DNA from: CAIYRG01 sp964446945
GTDB lineage: Bacteria; Pseudomonadota; Alphaproteobacteria; Micropepsales; Micropepsaceae
Assembly (NCBI GenBank): GCA_964446945.1
Contig: CAYUQO010000002.1
Span: 1 to 64,000 of the forward strand
Direction of reading: 5' to 3'
DNA length: 64,000 bases
Part shown: one piece after another, positions 7,974-17,341 of the stretch
Layout: every line of letters starts with the position of its first letter
Numbering within the stretch: the stretch's first letter is position 1
Position numbers and translations under genes: made by a program
The notes under the pieces: model-generated
Seen by the model: only the letters and a program-made list of their open reading frames with translations
Database searches by the model: none
What the model was told of the DNA's origin: nothing

Positions 7974-8056
7974 AGAAGCGAGAAAATAGGAGCGAGAAAC
8001 GAGAGCTGATGCAGAAATCTCTCGCTCCTCGCTCCTCGCTTCTCGCTCCTGTTTTT
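7974..8056 (+). terminator. Large imperfect hairpin with T-run
   Basis: A 32-base arm of GAGCGAGAA-type units (7974-8005) pairs with 8019-8050 at 26 of 32 positions, followed by GTTTTT. It begins right after the stop of the 7122-7973 gene and probably ends its transcript. The arms are built of short CGCTCCT units, so it is also a low-complexity repeat. Confidence 0.6.
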
Positions 8057-8196
8057 CGGTGCGTTGGCGTACCCGCTTCAATACGGCGTGGCGGGGCGAA
8101 ACTTGGGCAATTACCCGGCATTTTATCTGCATAACCCCGGTTAGCGATGACCTGAGCCAGGGCCGTAACGAGCCGTCGAATCGAACGGAGGCCAAC

Positions 8197-8634
8197 ATGA
8201 AAATCCGCGAACTGATGAGTGATGACGTCGAATTGGTGAATCCGAATTCAACAATCAGGGACGCAGCATTGAAAATGCGGGCGGAAGATATCGGAGCATT
8301 GCCGGTTGGCGAAAATGACCGGTTGATCGGAATGATCACAGACCGCGATATCGTCACGCGCTGCACGGCGGAAGATCACACCCCGGGCAAATGCCTCGTG
8401 CGCGACGCGATGTCGAAAAAGATCTGCTACTGCTTCGAAGACGACGATCTGGATGTCGCCGCCCATATCATGGCCGAGCATCAGATACGGCGGCTGCCGG
8501 TGCTGAACACCAAGAAGCGCCTGGTCGGCATGATCAGCCTTGGCGATCTGAGCCACTGCGAACCGTCTCTGCTCAAATCCACCATGGAAGGGATTTCCAG
8601 GGAAACCGGATCCTCCCGCCGCATGACCCACTAA
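8197..8634 (+). CDS. Two-CBS-domain protein
   Basis: 145 residues with two tandem CBS domains (about 1-60, IRELMSDDVELVNPNSTIRD...MITDRDIV; and about 70-130, VRDAMSKKICYCFEDDDL...RRLPVLNTKKRLVGMISLGDL). Such stand-alone pairs bind adenine nucleotides and act as energy or redox sensors for partner proteins. ATG 8197 follows ACGGAGG. The C-terminal tail is short and polar. There is no obvious partner next to it, so the target cannot be given. Confidence 0.85.
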   Translation: MKIRELMSDDVELVNPNSTIRDAALKMRAEDIGALPVGENDRLIGMITDRDIVTRCTAEDHTPGKCLVRDAMSKKICYCFEDDDLDVAAHIMAEHQIRRLPVLNTKKRLVGMISLGDLSHCEPSLLKSTMEGISRETGSSRRMTH

Positions 8635-8654
8635 GCGGGCGCGTTCCCTTTTTT

Positions 8655-8772
8655 TGTCATGGCCGGGCGCAAAGCGACCCGGCCATCCAGTGCGCCCGCG
8701 TCTGCGGGCGCAAAGGATTTATTGCCGCGCAGACGCGCGGCGGCTGGGTGGCAGGGTCAAGCCCTGCCATGA
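8655..8772. repeat. Nested palindromic mosaic, GTCATGGCCGGGC type, copy 1
   Basis: The outer ends are TGTCATGGCCGGGCGC...GACCCGGCCATCCAG and GGCAGGGTCAAGCCCTGCCATGACA; the middle holds separate small palindromes (GCGCCCGCGTCTGCGGGCGC and GCGCAGACGCGC). The copy at 53345-53463 has the same ends but different inner palindromes. It sits between convergent genes. Confidence 0.8.
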
Positions 8773-8775
8773 CAT

Positions 8776-10263
8776 TCATGGGGCGGCGCCCCTGTTGGCG
8801 TTGAGCCACTCCGCAATTCCCGCTGCGTCAATCTCGTCGCGGCGCAAGCCAAGTTTCGATCTGCGCCACAGAACATCTTCCGCGGTTCGCGCCCATTCCT
8901 GCTCCGCGAGATAGCGCAGTTCGGCTTCCGTCAAACCCCAACCAAAGCTGCGTGTCAGGCCGGGGCCATCTCCAATGATTCGGCGAGTTCGCGTCCCATA
9001 GGCGGAAATCATGCGCCGCAAATTGGACAGGTCCGTTGATGGATATTCGCGCGCGCAGGCAGTGACATATTCTTCCATTCCGCCAGGCCCGAGATCGCCG
9101 CCGGGCAGCGGAGCCGACGCGGTCCATGGCGCTTTCATCTGCAGATACGGCGAAAGCTGCGCCAGGGTCGCCTCCGCCACCAGGCGATAGGTGGTGAGCT
9201 TTCCTCCGTACAAGCTCAGAACTGGCGCACCGGATGATGCATCCAGATCCAGTGCATATTCACGGCTGAGCTTGCGGGCCTCGGCGCCCGGCTGTTCGAC
9301 CAGTGTGCGCACACCCGAATAGCTCCAGACGATCATTCCCGCGGATACCGGTGACCGGAAATAGTCATTCACGGAATCGAGCAGATAGCGGATTTCCGCA
9401 TCCGATATTCCGACAGCGGCGGGATCACCGCGATAATCCTCTTCCGTGGTGCCGATCAGGGTGAAGTCCCCCTGATACGGGATCGCAAACACCACGCGGC
9501 CGTCGGCATTCTGGAACAGATAGGCGCTGTCATGCGCGAAGAGCCGCGGCACAACGATGTGGCTGCCTTTGTCCAGCCGCACGCGATGATGCGGTTCAAT
9601 GCCGGCAATGGCCTGCAAAAACTGGTTCACCCACGGACCAGTCGCATTCACCAATACGCGTGCATGGATTTCACCTGTTTGACCAGTGGAGGTCTGCCGG
9701 ACCTGCAAGCGCCACGCCCCACTCTCTGTGTGCGCCGTGGTGCATTGGGTGCGTGGATTCATGCTGGCGCCGCGTTCGGCGGCATCGACGGCGTTCAGGA
9801 TCACCAGCCGTGAATCATCGACACTGCAATCGGAATAGGCGAAGCCGCGGCGATATTCCTGTTTCAGCACGGCTCCTGCCGGATCGCGTGTCAGGTCGAG
9901 TGCTGACGCGCGCGCCAATGTGCTGTGCCCCGCGACATGGTCATAAAGCCAAAGACCCGTGCGCAGCATCCAGGCCGGCCGCAGCCCGGAATGATGCGGC
10001 AATACGAAACGCAAGGGGTGGACCAGATGCGGCGCAATGCGCATCAGGACTTCGCGTTCCGACAGTGCTTCGCGCACCAGACGGAAGTCGAAATTCTCCA
10101 GATAGCGCAGCCCGCCGTGGATCAGTTTGGTCGATGACGACGAGGTCGCAGCGGCGAAATCGCCCTGCTCGCACAGATACACCGATAACCCGCGGCCGGC
10201 CGCATCGCGCGCAATACCGCAGCCATGAATCCCTCCGCCAATGATCGCAATATCGTAGATCAG
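8776..10263 (-). CDS. glpD: Aerobic glycerol-3-phosphate dehydrogenase
   Basis: An FAD enzyme oxidising glycerol-3-phosphate to dihydroxyacetone phosphate and passing electrons to quinone at the inner membrane. With the proposed start it has 495 residues, normal for GlpD. The N-terminal FAD fold is IYDIAIIGGGIHGCGIARDA, followed by ATSSSSTKLIHGGLRYLE, the catalytic-domain GTTEEDYRGDP and the C-terminal cap YGTRTRRI. There is no ATG, GTG or TTG between the in-frame stop at 10296-10294 and the FAD motif; CTG 10263, with GGGA ~8 bases upstream, is the best candidate. GTG 10182 is too late because it removes the dinucleotide-binding motif. A mosaic repeat lies just upstream. Confidence 0.85.
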   Translation of the reverse strand: MIYDIAIIGGGIHGCGIARDAAGRGLSVYLCEQGDFAAATSSSSTKLIHGGLRYLENFDFRLVREALSEREVLMRIAPHLVHPLRFVLPHHSGLRPAWMLRTGLWLYDHVAGHSTLARASALDLTRDPAGAVLKQEYRRGFAYSDCSVDDSRLVILNAVDAAERGASMNPRTQCTTAHTESGAWRLQVRQTSTGQTGEIHARVLVNATGPWVNQFLQAIAGIEPHHRVRLDKGSHIVVPRLFAHDSAYLFQNADGRVVFAIPYQGDFTLIGTTEEDYRGDPAAVGISDAEIRYLLDSVNDYFRSPVSAGMIVWSYSGVRTLVEQPGAEARKLSREYALDLDASSGAPVLSLYGGKLTTYRLVAEATLAQLSPYLQMKAPWTASAPLPGGDLGPGGMEEYVTACAREYPSTDLSNLRRMISAYGTRTRRIIGDGPGLTRSFGWGLTEAELRYLAEQEWARTAEDVLWRRSKLGLRRDEIDAAGIAEWLNANRGAAP

Positions 10264-10299
10264 TGGATGAGTCCCAGCTCGGCGTTCCTGGCTCTATGT

Positions 10300-10390
10300 A
10301 TTCACCTTCCCCCCTTGCGGGGGAAGGTGCCCGCAGCCGCGCCGTAGCCCGCAGGGCGAAGGCGGGTGAATGGCGGGCGGAAGGGGGCAG
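10300..10390. repeat. Nested palindromic mosaic between glpD and the glucosidase gene
   Basis: Begins with the hairpin TTCACCTTCCCCC...GGGGGAAGGTG and continues with CCCGCAG...CAGGGCG and TGGCGGGCGGAAGGGGG. Both ends match the repeat at 40975-41055. It lies between the end of the glucosidase gene and the anomalous start of glpD. Confidence 0.75.
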
Positions 10391-10397
10391 CAATTCG

Positions 10398-11999
10398 CTA
10401 ACGCGCCGCCGGCGCCAGAATCAGCCCCTCATTGGGCTGAAGTTTGACTTTGGCGCGCACAATTTCCCCTTCGCGCCCAACATGCGTCGCCACCGCAATC
10501 TTTAGGCCGGCCAATTCCGCCGCTTCCGCGATATCATGCTTGCAGCCGAAATTCAGCGCCACGATGGCGTGGTCTGAATCAACGCGCCGTTCGTAGCACA
10601 ACAGGTCATCACCACCCACCAATTCGATCTGACGGTACCTGCCTTCCATCAACGCATGACTGCCCTGCCGATAGGAGATCAGCCGCCGGTACAGGCTGAG
10701 GATCGAATCCGGGTCTTTGGACAACGACGCGACATTGCATCTGCCGCAGTCGGAAGACACCGGCAGCCAGGGAATACCGGTGGTGAATCCGGCATTGGGT
10801 GAACCGTCCCACTGCATCGGCGTGCGCTGCGGATCGCGGCCGAGTCCGAGGCCCGGTTCGTTGCGCTCCCACGGATCGCGGACGAATTCTTTCGCGATCG
10901 ACGCGTGTGCGATACCGATCTCATCGCCGTAATACATCGTCGGCGTACCCCGCAGTGTGAGCAGCAACATCGCCGCGACGCGCGCCTGGGCCAATCCGAT
11001 GCGTGCGCCGATGCGCGGCTTGTCGTGATTGCCCAGCACCCAGTTCGGCCAGTGCTGCTCTGGAATGATTCCATCATATTCGCGGATCACCGCGCCGACG
11101 CGGCGCGCATTCCACGGCGTCTGCAACAGCTGGAAATTGAACGGCAGATGCGCTTCGCCGGTTTCCTTGCCGTAATAGGCGACGAGCCGCTCGATCGGCA
11201 GGTAGATTTCGCCAATCAGCACCCGATCCTTGTAAGTGTCGAGGACGCGCCGGATGTCCTGCACGATATTGTGGATGTCCGGATGATCGGCGGAATAGAG
11301 CTGCAGGTTCTTGTCGATTTCCGCCTGGTTCGGTTCATAGGCCGGATTGGGAGGATTGTCGCGGAATTCCGGATCTTTCATCAGGTGCCACAGCACATCG
11401 ACGCGAAATCCGTCGACACCGCGATCGAGCCAGAAGCGCAGCACATTGTGCATGGCGGCGCGAACCTCGGGATTGCGCCAGTTGAGGTCGGGCTGCTCCT
11501 TCAGGAACGCGTGGTAGTAATACTGCCCGGTCGCTTCATCCCATTCCCAGCCGCTGCCGCCGAAATTGCTGATCCAGTTGTTGGGCGGGCTGCCGTCGGG
11601 CTTGGCATCGCGCCAGATATACCAGTCGCGTTTGGGATTGTTGCGGGACGAGCGGCTTTCGCGAAACCATGGATGCTGGTCGGAAGTATGGTTCGGCACG
11701 AAATCCAGAATCACGCGCAAACCACGGCCCTGCGCCTGCTCGATCAGGCTGTCGAAATCGGCCAGCGTGCCGAACACCGGATCGACATCGTGATAATTGG
11801 CGACGTCGTATCCGAAATCCTTCATGGGTGACGGATAGATCGGGCTGATCCAGAGCGCCGTGACACCGAGCCAGCGGAGATAATCGAGACGTGAGGTAAT
11901 GCCTTTGAGATCGCCGATACCATCGCCGTTGGAGTCCTGAAACGACCGCGCATAGATTTCGTAAATGATGCCATGTTCCCACCAGACCGGCTTGCGCAC
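10398..11999 (-). CDS. GH13 alpha-glucosidase
   Basis: A 533-residue glycoside hydrolase 13 enzyme of the oligo-1,6-glucosidase/alpha-glucosidase type. The catalytic nucleophile is D201 (DGFRVDVLWH), the acid/base E264 (VLIGEIYLP) and the transition-state stabiliser D326 (LGNHDKPR); the N terminus WWEHGIIYEIYARSFQDSNGDGIGDL is typical. There is no signal peptide, so it acts in the cytoplasm on maltose-like oligosaccharides. Start GTG 11999 has GGGGAGA upstream. It is divergent from treZ with a 114-base shared promoter region. A transglucosylase role cannot be excluded from sequence. Confidence 0.88.
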   Translation of the reverse strand: MRKPVWWEHGIIYEIYARSFQDSNGDGIGDLKGITSRLDYLRWLGVTALWISPIYPSPMKDFGYDVANYHDVDPVFGTLADFDSLIEQAQGRGLRVILDFVPNHTSDQHPWFRESRSSRNNPKRDWYIWRDAKPDGSPPNNWISNFGGSGWEWDEATGQYYYHAFLKEQPDLNWRNPEVRAAMHNVLRFWLDRGVDGFRVDVLWHLMKDPEFRDNPPNPAYEPNQAEIDKNLQLYSADHPDIHNIVQDIRRVLDTYKDRVLIGEIYLPIERLVAYYGKETGEAHLPFNFQLLQTPWNARRVGAVIREYDGIIPEQHWPNWVLGNHDKPRIGARIGLAQARVAAMLLLTLRGTPTMYYGDEIGIAHASIAKEFVRDPWERNEPGLGLGRDPQRTPMQWDGSPNAGFTTGIPWLPVSSDCGRCNVASLSKDPDSILSLYRRLISYRQGSHALMEGRYRQIELVGGDDLLCYERRVDSDHAIVALNFGCKHDIAEAAELAGLKIAVATHVGREGEIVRAKVKLQPNEGLILAPAAR

Positions 12000-12113
12000 G
12001 CGATTCTCCCCAAGGCACGGAACTTTTCAGAAAAGACAGATAATTACCCGCGGAGTTAGGAACCCTCTGAGACGAGAATTGTTCAACCTGCGCCACAGTT
12101 CAGGGGCGGAAAT

Positions 12114-13988
12114 TTGCGGAATCCGGACTTCGGGACGGTAAATCCGGGCTTTACGCGGCGCTTCGCCGTGGGGGCGGAGTGCAGCCGAACCGGAACCCAT
12201 TTCCGCGTCTGGGCGCCGAGGCGCGATTCCGTTTCCATTGCCTTCGAGGACGGCCGCGAAAGCGCACTTACGCGCGAAACCGGCGGTTACCACTCCGGCT
12301 TTGTCGACGGGGCATTGGCCGGCCACCGCTACCGCGTCCGGCTCGATGGAAAAGCACAGGCGTTTCCCGATCCGGCATCGCGCTATCAACCCGACGGGCC
12401 GCATGGTCCTTCGCAAATCATCGACCCGTCACAGTTCCGCTGGAACGACAGTGCCTGGCCCGGCATCACTCTCAACGGGCAGGTGATTTACGAGCTGCAT
12501 ATCGGCACCTTCACCGAAACCGGGACCTGGCAATCGGCAATTGAGAAACTGCCGCAGCTCAAGGCGCTGGGAATCACCTGTATCGAAATGATGCCGGTGG
12601 CGGAATTCACCGGCCGCTTCGGCTGGGGTTATGACGGCGTCGATCTGTTTGCGCCGGCGCATGTCTATGGATCGCCCGACGATCTCAGGGCATTCGTTGC
12701 GGCGGCACATGCAATCGGTTTGGGCGTCATCCTGGATGTCGTTTACAACCATTTCGGCCCGGACGGCTGCTACCTGAAAGAGTTCGATCAGGGCTATTTC
12801 ACCAGCAAATATGCCAATGAGTGGGGCGAGGCGCTGAATTACGATGACGAGTATGCGCAGGGATTGCGCGATCTTGTGACCACCAATGCAGCCTATTGGA
12901 CCCGGGAATTCCACTTCGACGGCTTGCGGCTCGACGCCGTGCAGGCGATTCACGATGCCTCTTCGCCGCATATTCTATCCTGCATCTCGCAGACGGTACG
13001 CGAGGCTGCGGGAAAGAAGAGCGTCATTCTGGTCGCCGAAAGCGAAGATCAACATGCGATCGTGGCGCAGCCGGTTTCCTCGGGCGGCCACGGCATGAAT
13101 GCCGTGTGGAATGATGATTTCCATCACTCTGCGCTTGTCGCGATCACCGGGCACAACGCCGCCTATTATTCGGATTTCCATGGCACGCCGCAGGAGCTGA
13201 TATCGTCAGCAAAATATGGTTACCTGTTCCAGGGCCAGACATTCCACTGGCAGAACAAGCGGCGCGGCACGCCGGTCTTTGACCTCGACCCGGTGCAATT
13301 CGTGCTCTGCCTGGAAAATCATGATCAGGTCTCCAACTCCGCCACCGGCGCGCGATTGTGGCAAGTCGCAAGTCCCCGGCGCCTGCGCGCCTTCACCGCG
13401 CTGTTTCTGCTGCTGCCGGGCACGCCGATGCTGTTTCAGGGGCAGGAATTCCAATCCTCGCATCCCTTCCTGTTTTTTGCCGACATGCCCGATTCATTGC
13501 GTGAGGCGGTCGCACGCGGACGTGCCGAATTCCTCGGACAGTTTCCGAACATCGCAAGACTCGACGACCCGCCCGGCGATCGCGCGACGTTCACCAAATG
13601 CAAACTGGACTGGCGCGAGTTCGAAACGCACGCGGAAGCCGTCGCGCTGCATCGCGACCTGTTGGCGCTACGGCGCACGGATCCGGTGTTCTCCTCCCAG
13701 CGCGCGCGCGCGATCGATGGCGCCGTGCTCGCGCCCGAAGCGTTCGTCCTTCGCTTTTTTGGTGACGCCGGCGACGACCGGCTGCTGTTCGTCAATTACG
13801 GTCCGGATATCAATCGCGGCTCTTTCGCCGAACCGCTGATCGCGCCGCCGGAAGGCGCCGAATGGCGCCTGCTGTGGTCGAGCGAAGACAAGAAATATGG
13901 GGGCGCCGGGGTCGCGCCGTTTGAAGATGAGACGGGCTGGCACCTCACCGGCCACTCCGCCCTCGTCCTCCGCGCCTCCTCGAAATAG
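12114..13988 (+). CDS. treZ: Malto-oligosyltrehalose trehalohydrolase
   Basis: A 624-residue GH13 enzyme that cuts trehalose from maltooligosyl-trehalose. It has the N-terminal beta-sandwich (FAVGAECSRTGTHFRVWAP), the barrel with GWGYDGVDLFAP, VVYNHFGPDG, the nucleophile region FDGLRLDAVQAI, the acid/base region LVAESED and LENHDQVSNSA, all as in TreZ. Start TTG 12114 follows GGGGCGGA. The usual partners treY and treX are not in this window, so the pathway must be completed elsewhere. Cytoplasmic; linked to glycogen breakdown or osmoprotection. Confidence 0.9.
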   Translation: MRNPDFGTVNPGFTRRFAVGAECSRTGTHFRVWAPRRDSVSIAFEDGRESALTRETGGYHSGFVDGALAGHRYRVRLDGKAQAFPDPASRYQPDGPHGPSQIIDPSQFRWNDSAWPGITLNGQVIYELHIGTFTETGTWQSAIEKLPQLKALGITCIEMMPVAEFTGRFGWGYDGVDLFAPAHVYGSPDDLRAFVAAAHAIGLGVILDVVYNHFGPDGCYLKEFDQGYFTSKYANEWGEALNYDDEYAQGLRDLVTTNAAYWTREFHFDGLRLDAVQAIHDASSPHILSCISQTVREAAGKKSVILVAESEDQHAIVAQPVSSGGHGMNAVWNDDFHHSALVAITGHNAAYYSDFHGTPQELISSAKYGYLFQGQTFHWQNKRRGTPVFDLDPVQFVLCLENHDQVSNSATGARLWQVASPRRLRAFTALFLLLPGTPMLFQGQEFQSSHPFLFFADMPDSLREAVARGRAEFLGQFPNIARLDDPPGDRATFTKCKLDWREFETHAEAVALHRDLLALRRTDPVFSSQRARAIDGAVLAPEAFVLRFFGDAGDDRLLFVNYGPDINRGSFAEPLIAPPEGAEWRLLWSSEDKKYGGAGVAPFEDETGWHLTGHSALVLRASSK

Positions 13989-14009
13989 GTAATCGCTCCA
14001 AACTTTCCA

Positions 14010-14034
14010 TTTCCCCCGCGAAGCGCGGGGGAAA
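14010..14034 (+). terminator. Hairpin after treZ
   Basis: An 11-bp perfect stem (TTTCCCCCGCG with CGCGGGGGAAA) around the loop AAG, 21 bases after the treZ stop. It matches the core of the longer mosaic repeats and may terminate or stabilise the treZ mRNA; it is followed by A-rich rather than T-rich sequence on this strand. Confidence 0.5.
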
Positions 14035-14126
14035 GAGAAAACCGGGAGTGGATGACTGCGTGCGGGCATTCGCGGAATTGCTTCAATGGTTGTACGCTCA
14101 TGCCCGGCCTCCTAAGGCGACACCAC

Positions 14127-15122
14127 ATGCGATCACTCCTCACCGGTTTGGCCATTACCGTCCTGATCCCGTGCGCCGCGGGCGCCGCAGATTCCGCCAG
14201 CCCACTGCCAACTCCCGGTTTTCACCACCTGCACCTGAATTCGCTCGACCCGGCTGCCGCCGCAGCGTTTTACGCGCGCGAATTTCCAACCACGTCGGTC
14301 GCGCAATGGAGTGGTTTCCAGGCGCTGCGCTCGCCGAACAATGTGATGGTGCTCTTCACCAAAGTGGCCGCGCCGCCAGTTTCCGACCCGCAGGCGACCG
14401 CCTATTGGCATTTTGGCTGGCACGTCACCGATGAGCGCAACAGCTATGCGCAGTTTCGCACCCGGCCCGAAGTGAAATTATTGCCGCTCTACACGACGGA
14501 TGAAGGCGGCTCTGTATTTGTCAGCAGCGACACCTGGCCCGGAACCGGCGGATTGCTCGGGCTGACAAAGGCGCAGATCGCCGACGCGAAGGCCAAAGGC
14601 GTGCAGCCGCCGGGCGGTGCAGGCTTTGCCTATATGCAGGGTCCCGACGGCGCGCTGATCGAATACCAGGGCAATATGCCGGCCGAGCGTTTCAATCACG
14701 TGCACATGTATCAGGAGCAGCCGTTCTGCGCCCAAATCTGGTACGCAAAACACCTGAATGCCGCTCTGCCGCGCGGCGCGGTGCTGAAAGGGGAACGCAA
14801 CTGCTCGGTCGCGCGGGGACCGGACAGAAGCTGGCCCGCGCTCGAACAGCAGGGAATGTTCCGCTCACCAACCGCCGGCGTGTTGTTCGGCGATGTGTCG
14901 CTCAACTGGTATATGCGCCAGACCGACACTCCCCTGGCCGCCACGCGCGGACGGCTGATGGATCATGTCGGCCTGTCCGTCACCAATCTCGACGCATGGA
15001 TCGCCAAATTGCGCAATGAAGGCGTGACGTTTCTGGAACAGCCCTACCGGCTCGGCGACACCCGCGCGGTCATGATCGAAGGTCCGAGCCACGAAGCCAT
15101 CGAACTCGTCGAAGTGAAATAG
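14127..15122 (+). CDS. Exported VOC-superfamily protein
   Basis: 331 residues with a signal peptide (LTGLAITVLIPCAAGAA). Vicinal-oxygen-chelate modules begin at FHHLHLNSLDPAAAAAFYAREF and at LMDHVGLSVTNLDAWIAKLR, with FNHVHMY in between. VOC enzymes use a metal held by His and Glu for dioxygenase, lyase or isomerase reactions; an exported one is unusual. ATG 14127 follows TAAGG. The fragment at 63863-64000 begins in a similar way, and another exported VOC protein is at 44171. Substrate unknown. Confidence 0.7.
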   Translation: MRSLLTGLAITVLIPCAAGAADSASPLPTPGFHHLHLNSLDPAAAAAFYAREFPTTSVAQWSGFQALRSPNNVMVLFTKVAAPPVSDPQATAYWHFGWHVTDERNSYAQFRTRPEVKLLPLYTTDEGGSVFVSSDTWPGTGGLLGLTKAQIADAKAKGVQPPGGAGFAYMQGPDGALIEYQGNMPAERFNHVHMYQEQPFCAQIWYAKHLNAALPRGAVLKGERNCSVARGPDRSWPALEQQGMFRSPTAGVLFGDVSLNWYMRQTDTPLAATRGRLMDHVGLSVTNLDAWIAKLRNEGVTFLEQPYRLGDTRAVMIEGPSHEAIELVEVK

Positions 15123-15201
15123 CCTGAACCCGTACAAAGTGCTTCCGGCAGGGTACGTGCTCGACTAGGCTGAGAATTCCCGCGCAGGATCAGCCCTATA
15201 A

Positions 15202-15744
15202 ATGGAAGCCACCAAACACCGCGCCGAGTCGCCATTCTGGCGTTTTTCGCTGCGCTTTTACGCCCGGCCGCATATCGCCGAGGCCTGCCTCGTCCTGCAG
15301 GACAATTCCGGCGCCGATGTGAACGTCCTGCTGTTCGTGCTGTATCTCGCCGATCAGCGGAAAGAACTCAGCGCGGACGAGATTGCGCAGCTCGATTCCG
15401 CGGTCGCACAGTGGCGCGAGGCGGTGGTCAAGCCGCTCCGCACCTTACGCCGCGGGCTGAAATCCGGAGTCGAATTCATTCCAGGACCGGTCAGCGAGAC
15501 ATTCCGTTCCCAGATCAAACGCCTCGAACTCGAGTCGGAGCAGATCGAGCAGCATCGTCTGGAGGAGTTCGCGTCCACCATCGGCTCGCCCTCTGCATCA
15601 CGCATGCAGGCTGCCGAACGCAATTGCGGACTTTACCGCGCGAAGCTTTCGAATCCGTCGCAGGACGCGATCGCGGCGATCCTGCGCGGCTTTGCGGATT
15701 TTGTGACAATCGAACCGCCTACTCCTGAAGCCGCTACTCCCTGA
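15202..15744 (+). CDS. TIGR02444 family protein
   Basis: 180 residues. FWRFSLRFYARPHIAEACLVLQDNSGADVNVLLF followed by LADQR and WREAVVKPLRTLRRGLK is the hallmark of the uncharacterised cytoplasmic family TIGR02444 (DUF2390), and the length fits. ATG 15202 is the only good start. Its last 11 bases overlap the end of the convergent lipoprotein gene 15734-17107. Function unknown. Confidence 0.82.
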   Translation: MEATKHRAESPFWRFSLRFYARPHIAEACLVLQDNSGADVNVLLFVLYLADQRKELSADEIAQLDSAVAQWREAVVKPLRTLRRGLKSGVEFIPGPVSETFRSQIKRLELESEQIEQHRLEEFASTIGSPSASRMQAAERNCGLYRAKLSNPSQDAIAAILRGFADFVTIEPPTPEAATP

Positions 15745-17107
15745 CGATGATCAGGTCGGAGCGCCCAAGCGCTTTGGCCTCGTCGAAGCTTTTCTTCGCG
15801 TCCGCCCTGTCGGCAAATGGTCCGATCCGCAGGCGGTACACTTCACGGCCGTTCACGACCCCCTGCATGATCTTCACATCCAGCGATTCGAGTCCGGCTG
15901 ACGCCTGCCGCGCGCGCGCATCCGAGAGAAAGGATCCGGCCTGCACGTAAAAGCCCGGCCCGGCGTGCGCAACGGATTCGGCAGAAGATGCGTGATCGGC
16001 TTTCGGCGCCGGATGCTGGCCGGCATCGCCCAGGCGCGCCTGCACCACAACCACTTCCGGATGATCGGCCGGTACCGGCGCCATGACCACGCTGGGATCG
16101 GCCTTCAACTGGTCGAGCGTATTGCGCAGCGGCGCAACAGGCGCGGCCGGCGCAGGTTTCGCCCTGGCGATAGAAATATCGACCGGCACAATCGCCGGAG
16201 CGGGTTGCACCAGCACGACATCCTGTTTTGGGATGACGGTCGCCGGTTGCACGACTGCAGTTTCCTGTGTCGGCGTGACCGCCGGAGCCGGCGCGACTGC
16301 GGTTTCGCGCAGCGCCGGTTTGCTGTCCGCTTGGGCAAGCTCGTGCGCCGGTTGCGGAATGGCCGCCGCTGCCGGCGCCAGCGGTTTGAGCTTCGCAAGC
16401 AGCGCGAGGCTTTTGCTGATCCGGGAATAATCCGGGGAATCGCGCGACACCTGATTCAACAAATGCTGGGCGCCGGCATAATCCCCCGCCTGGATATGCG
16501 ACAGCGCGTCATTGTTGATGATCGCCACTTCGCCGGGCTTCAACTGCATGGCACGGTCATAGGACAGTTGCGCGGATTGGAATTTGCCCTGCTGGTCATA
16601 GGCGACGCCCTGCGCCGAATAGAGCGTCCAGTCCCCCGGCTGCAGCTGAATTGCGCGATCGAGAAACGCAATGGCGTCATCACTGTGGCCATAGGCGGCC
16701 AGTGTCTTGCCATATTCGCCGACAACCTGCGCATCGTCGGGTGCGACCAGAACCAGTTGGCTCAGGATTTTGATTGCCCTGGTCATGTCGCCGGACTTTC
16801 GCGCCTGTTGCGCCTCGGCCAGAAACACGCTGACATCGACGCCCGGTGAAAATACGGAATCCGCCGGTGCAACCGGCGCCGGATCCGCCGCTACGGCTGG
16901 TGCGTTCGTGGCAGGTGCTTTTGTGGCTGGTGCTTTCGCAGCAGGCACTTTCGTGCCGTAAACTTTCGTGCCGTATGTTTTGGCAGCAGGCGCTTTGGCC
17001 GCGGGTGTTGCCATCGCGGTTTTCACCGCTGTGCCATGGTTGACGGTCGCGCAGCTGGCGCTGGTCAGCGCCAGAGGGAGCACACCAAACAGGAATAGTC
17101 GCTTCAC
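15734..17107 (-). CDS. TPR and SPOR domain lipoprotein
   Basis: 457 residues from GTG 17107 (GTGGGG upstream); the later start gives a clean lipoprotein signal KRLFLFGVLPLALTSASC with lipidation at the Cys. An Ala/Pro/Lys-rich linker with KAPA repeats follows, then three or four TPRs (about 105-225: ARKSGDMTRAIKILSQL, GHSDDAIAFLDRAIQL, GKFQSAQLSYDRAMQL), a second Pro/Ala linker and a C-terminal SPOR domain (about 385-457, GFYVQAGSFLSDARARQ). SPOR binds denuded peptidoglycan, so the protein probably acts in envelope or division work at the periplasmic face. Confidence 0.82.
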   Translation of the reverse strand: MKRLFLFGVLPLALTSASCATVNHGTAVKTAMATPAAKAPAAKTYGTKVYGTKVPAAKAPATKAPATNAPAVAADPAPVAPADSVFSPGVDVSVFLAEAQQARKSGDMTRAIKILSQLVLVAPDDAQVVGEYGKTLAAYGHSDDAIAFLDRAIQLQPGDWTLYSAQGVAYDQQGKFQSAQLSYDRAMQLKPGEVAIINNDALSHIQAGDYAGAQHLLNQVSRDSPDYSRISKSLALLAKLKPLAPAAAAIPQPAHELAQADSKPALRETAVAPAPAVTPTQETAVVQPATVIPKQDVVLVQPAPAIVPVDISIARAKPAPAAPVAPLRNTLDQLKADPSVVMAPVPADHPEVVVVQARLGDAGQHPAPKADHASSAESVAHAGPGFYVQAGSFLSDARARQASAGLESLDVKIMQGVVNGREVYRLRIGPFADRADAKKSFDEAKALGRSDLIIVRE

Positions 17108-17341
17108 GCTACACCCCACCTGGCCGGATAGCGCGCAGGCGCCATAACGGCCGATTGACATTTCGCTGGGCACCATGGGGCAATTCCAACCAAGGACCGA
17201 TTAAGCCGAATGGTAAAATTCGCAGTATCCGGCCAAACTTAACCCCCCTTGGGGGGGCGATGATCCCGATCTTGACGGATACGGGCGCGCCCCCTATGGC
17301 TTGTTGCGACAGGCCGTACTCGTTCTATTTGTCGTCTGCTG

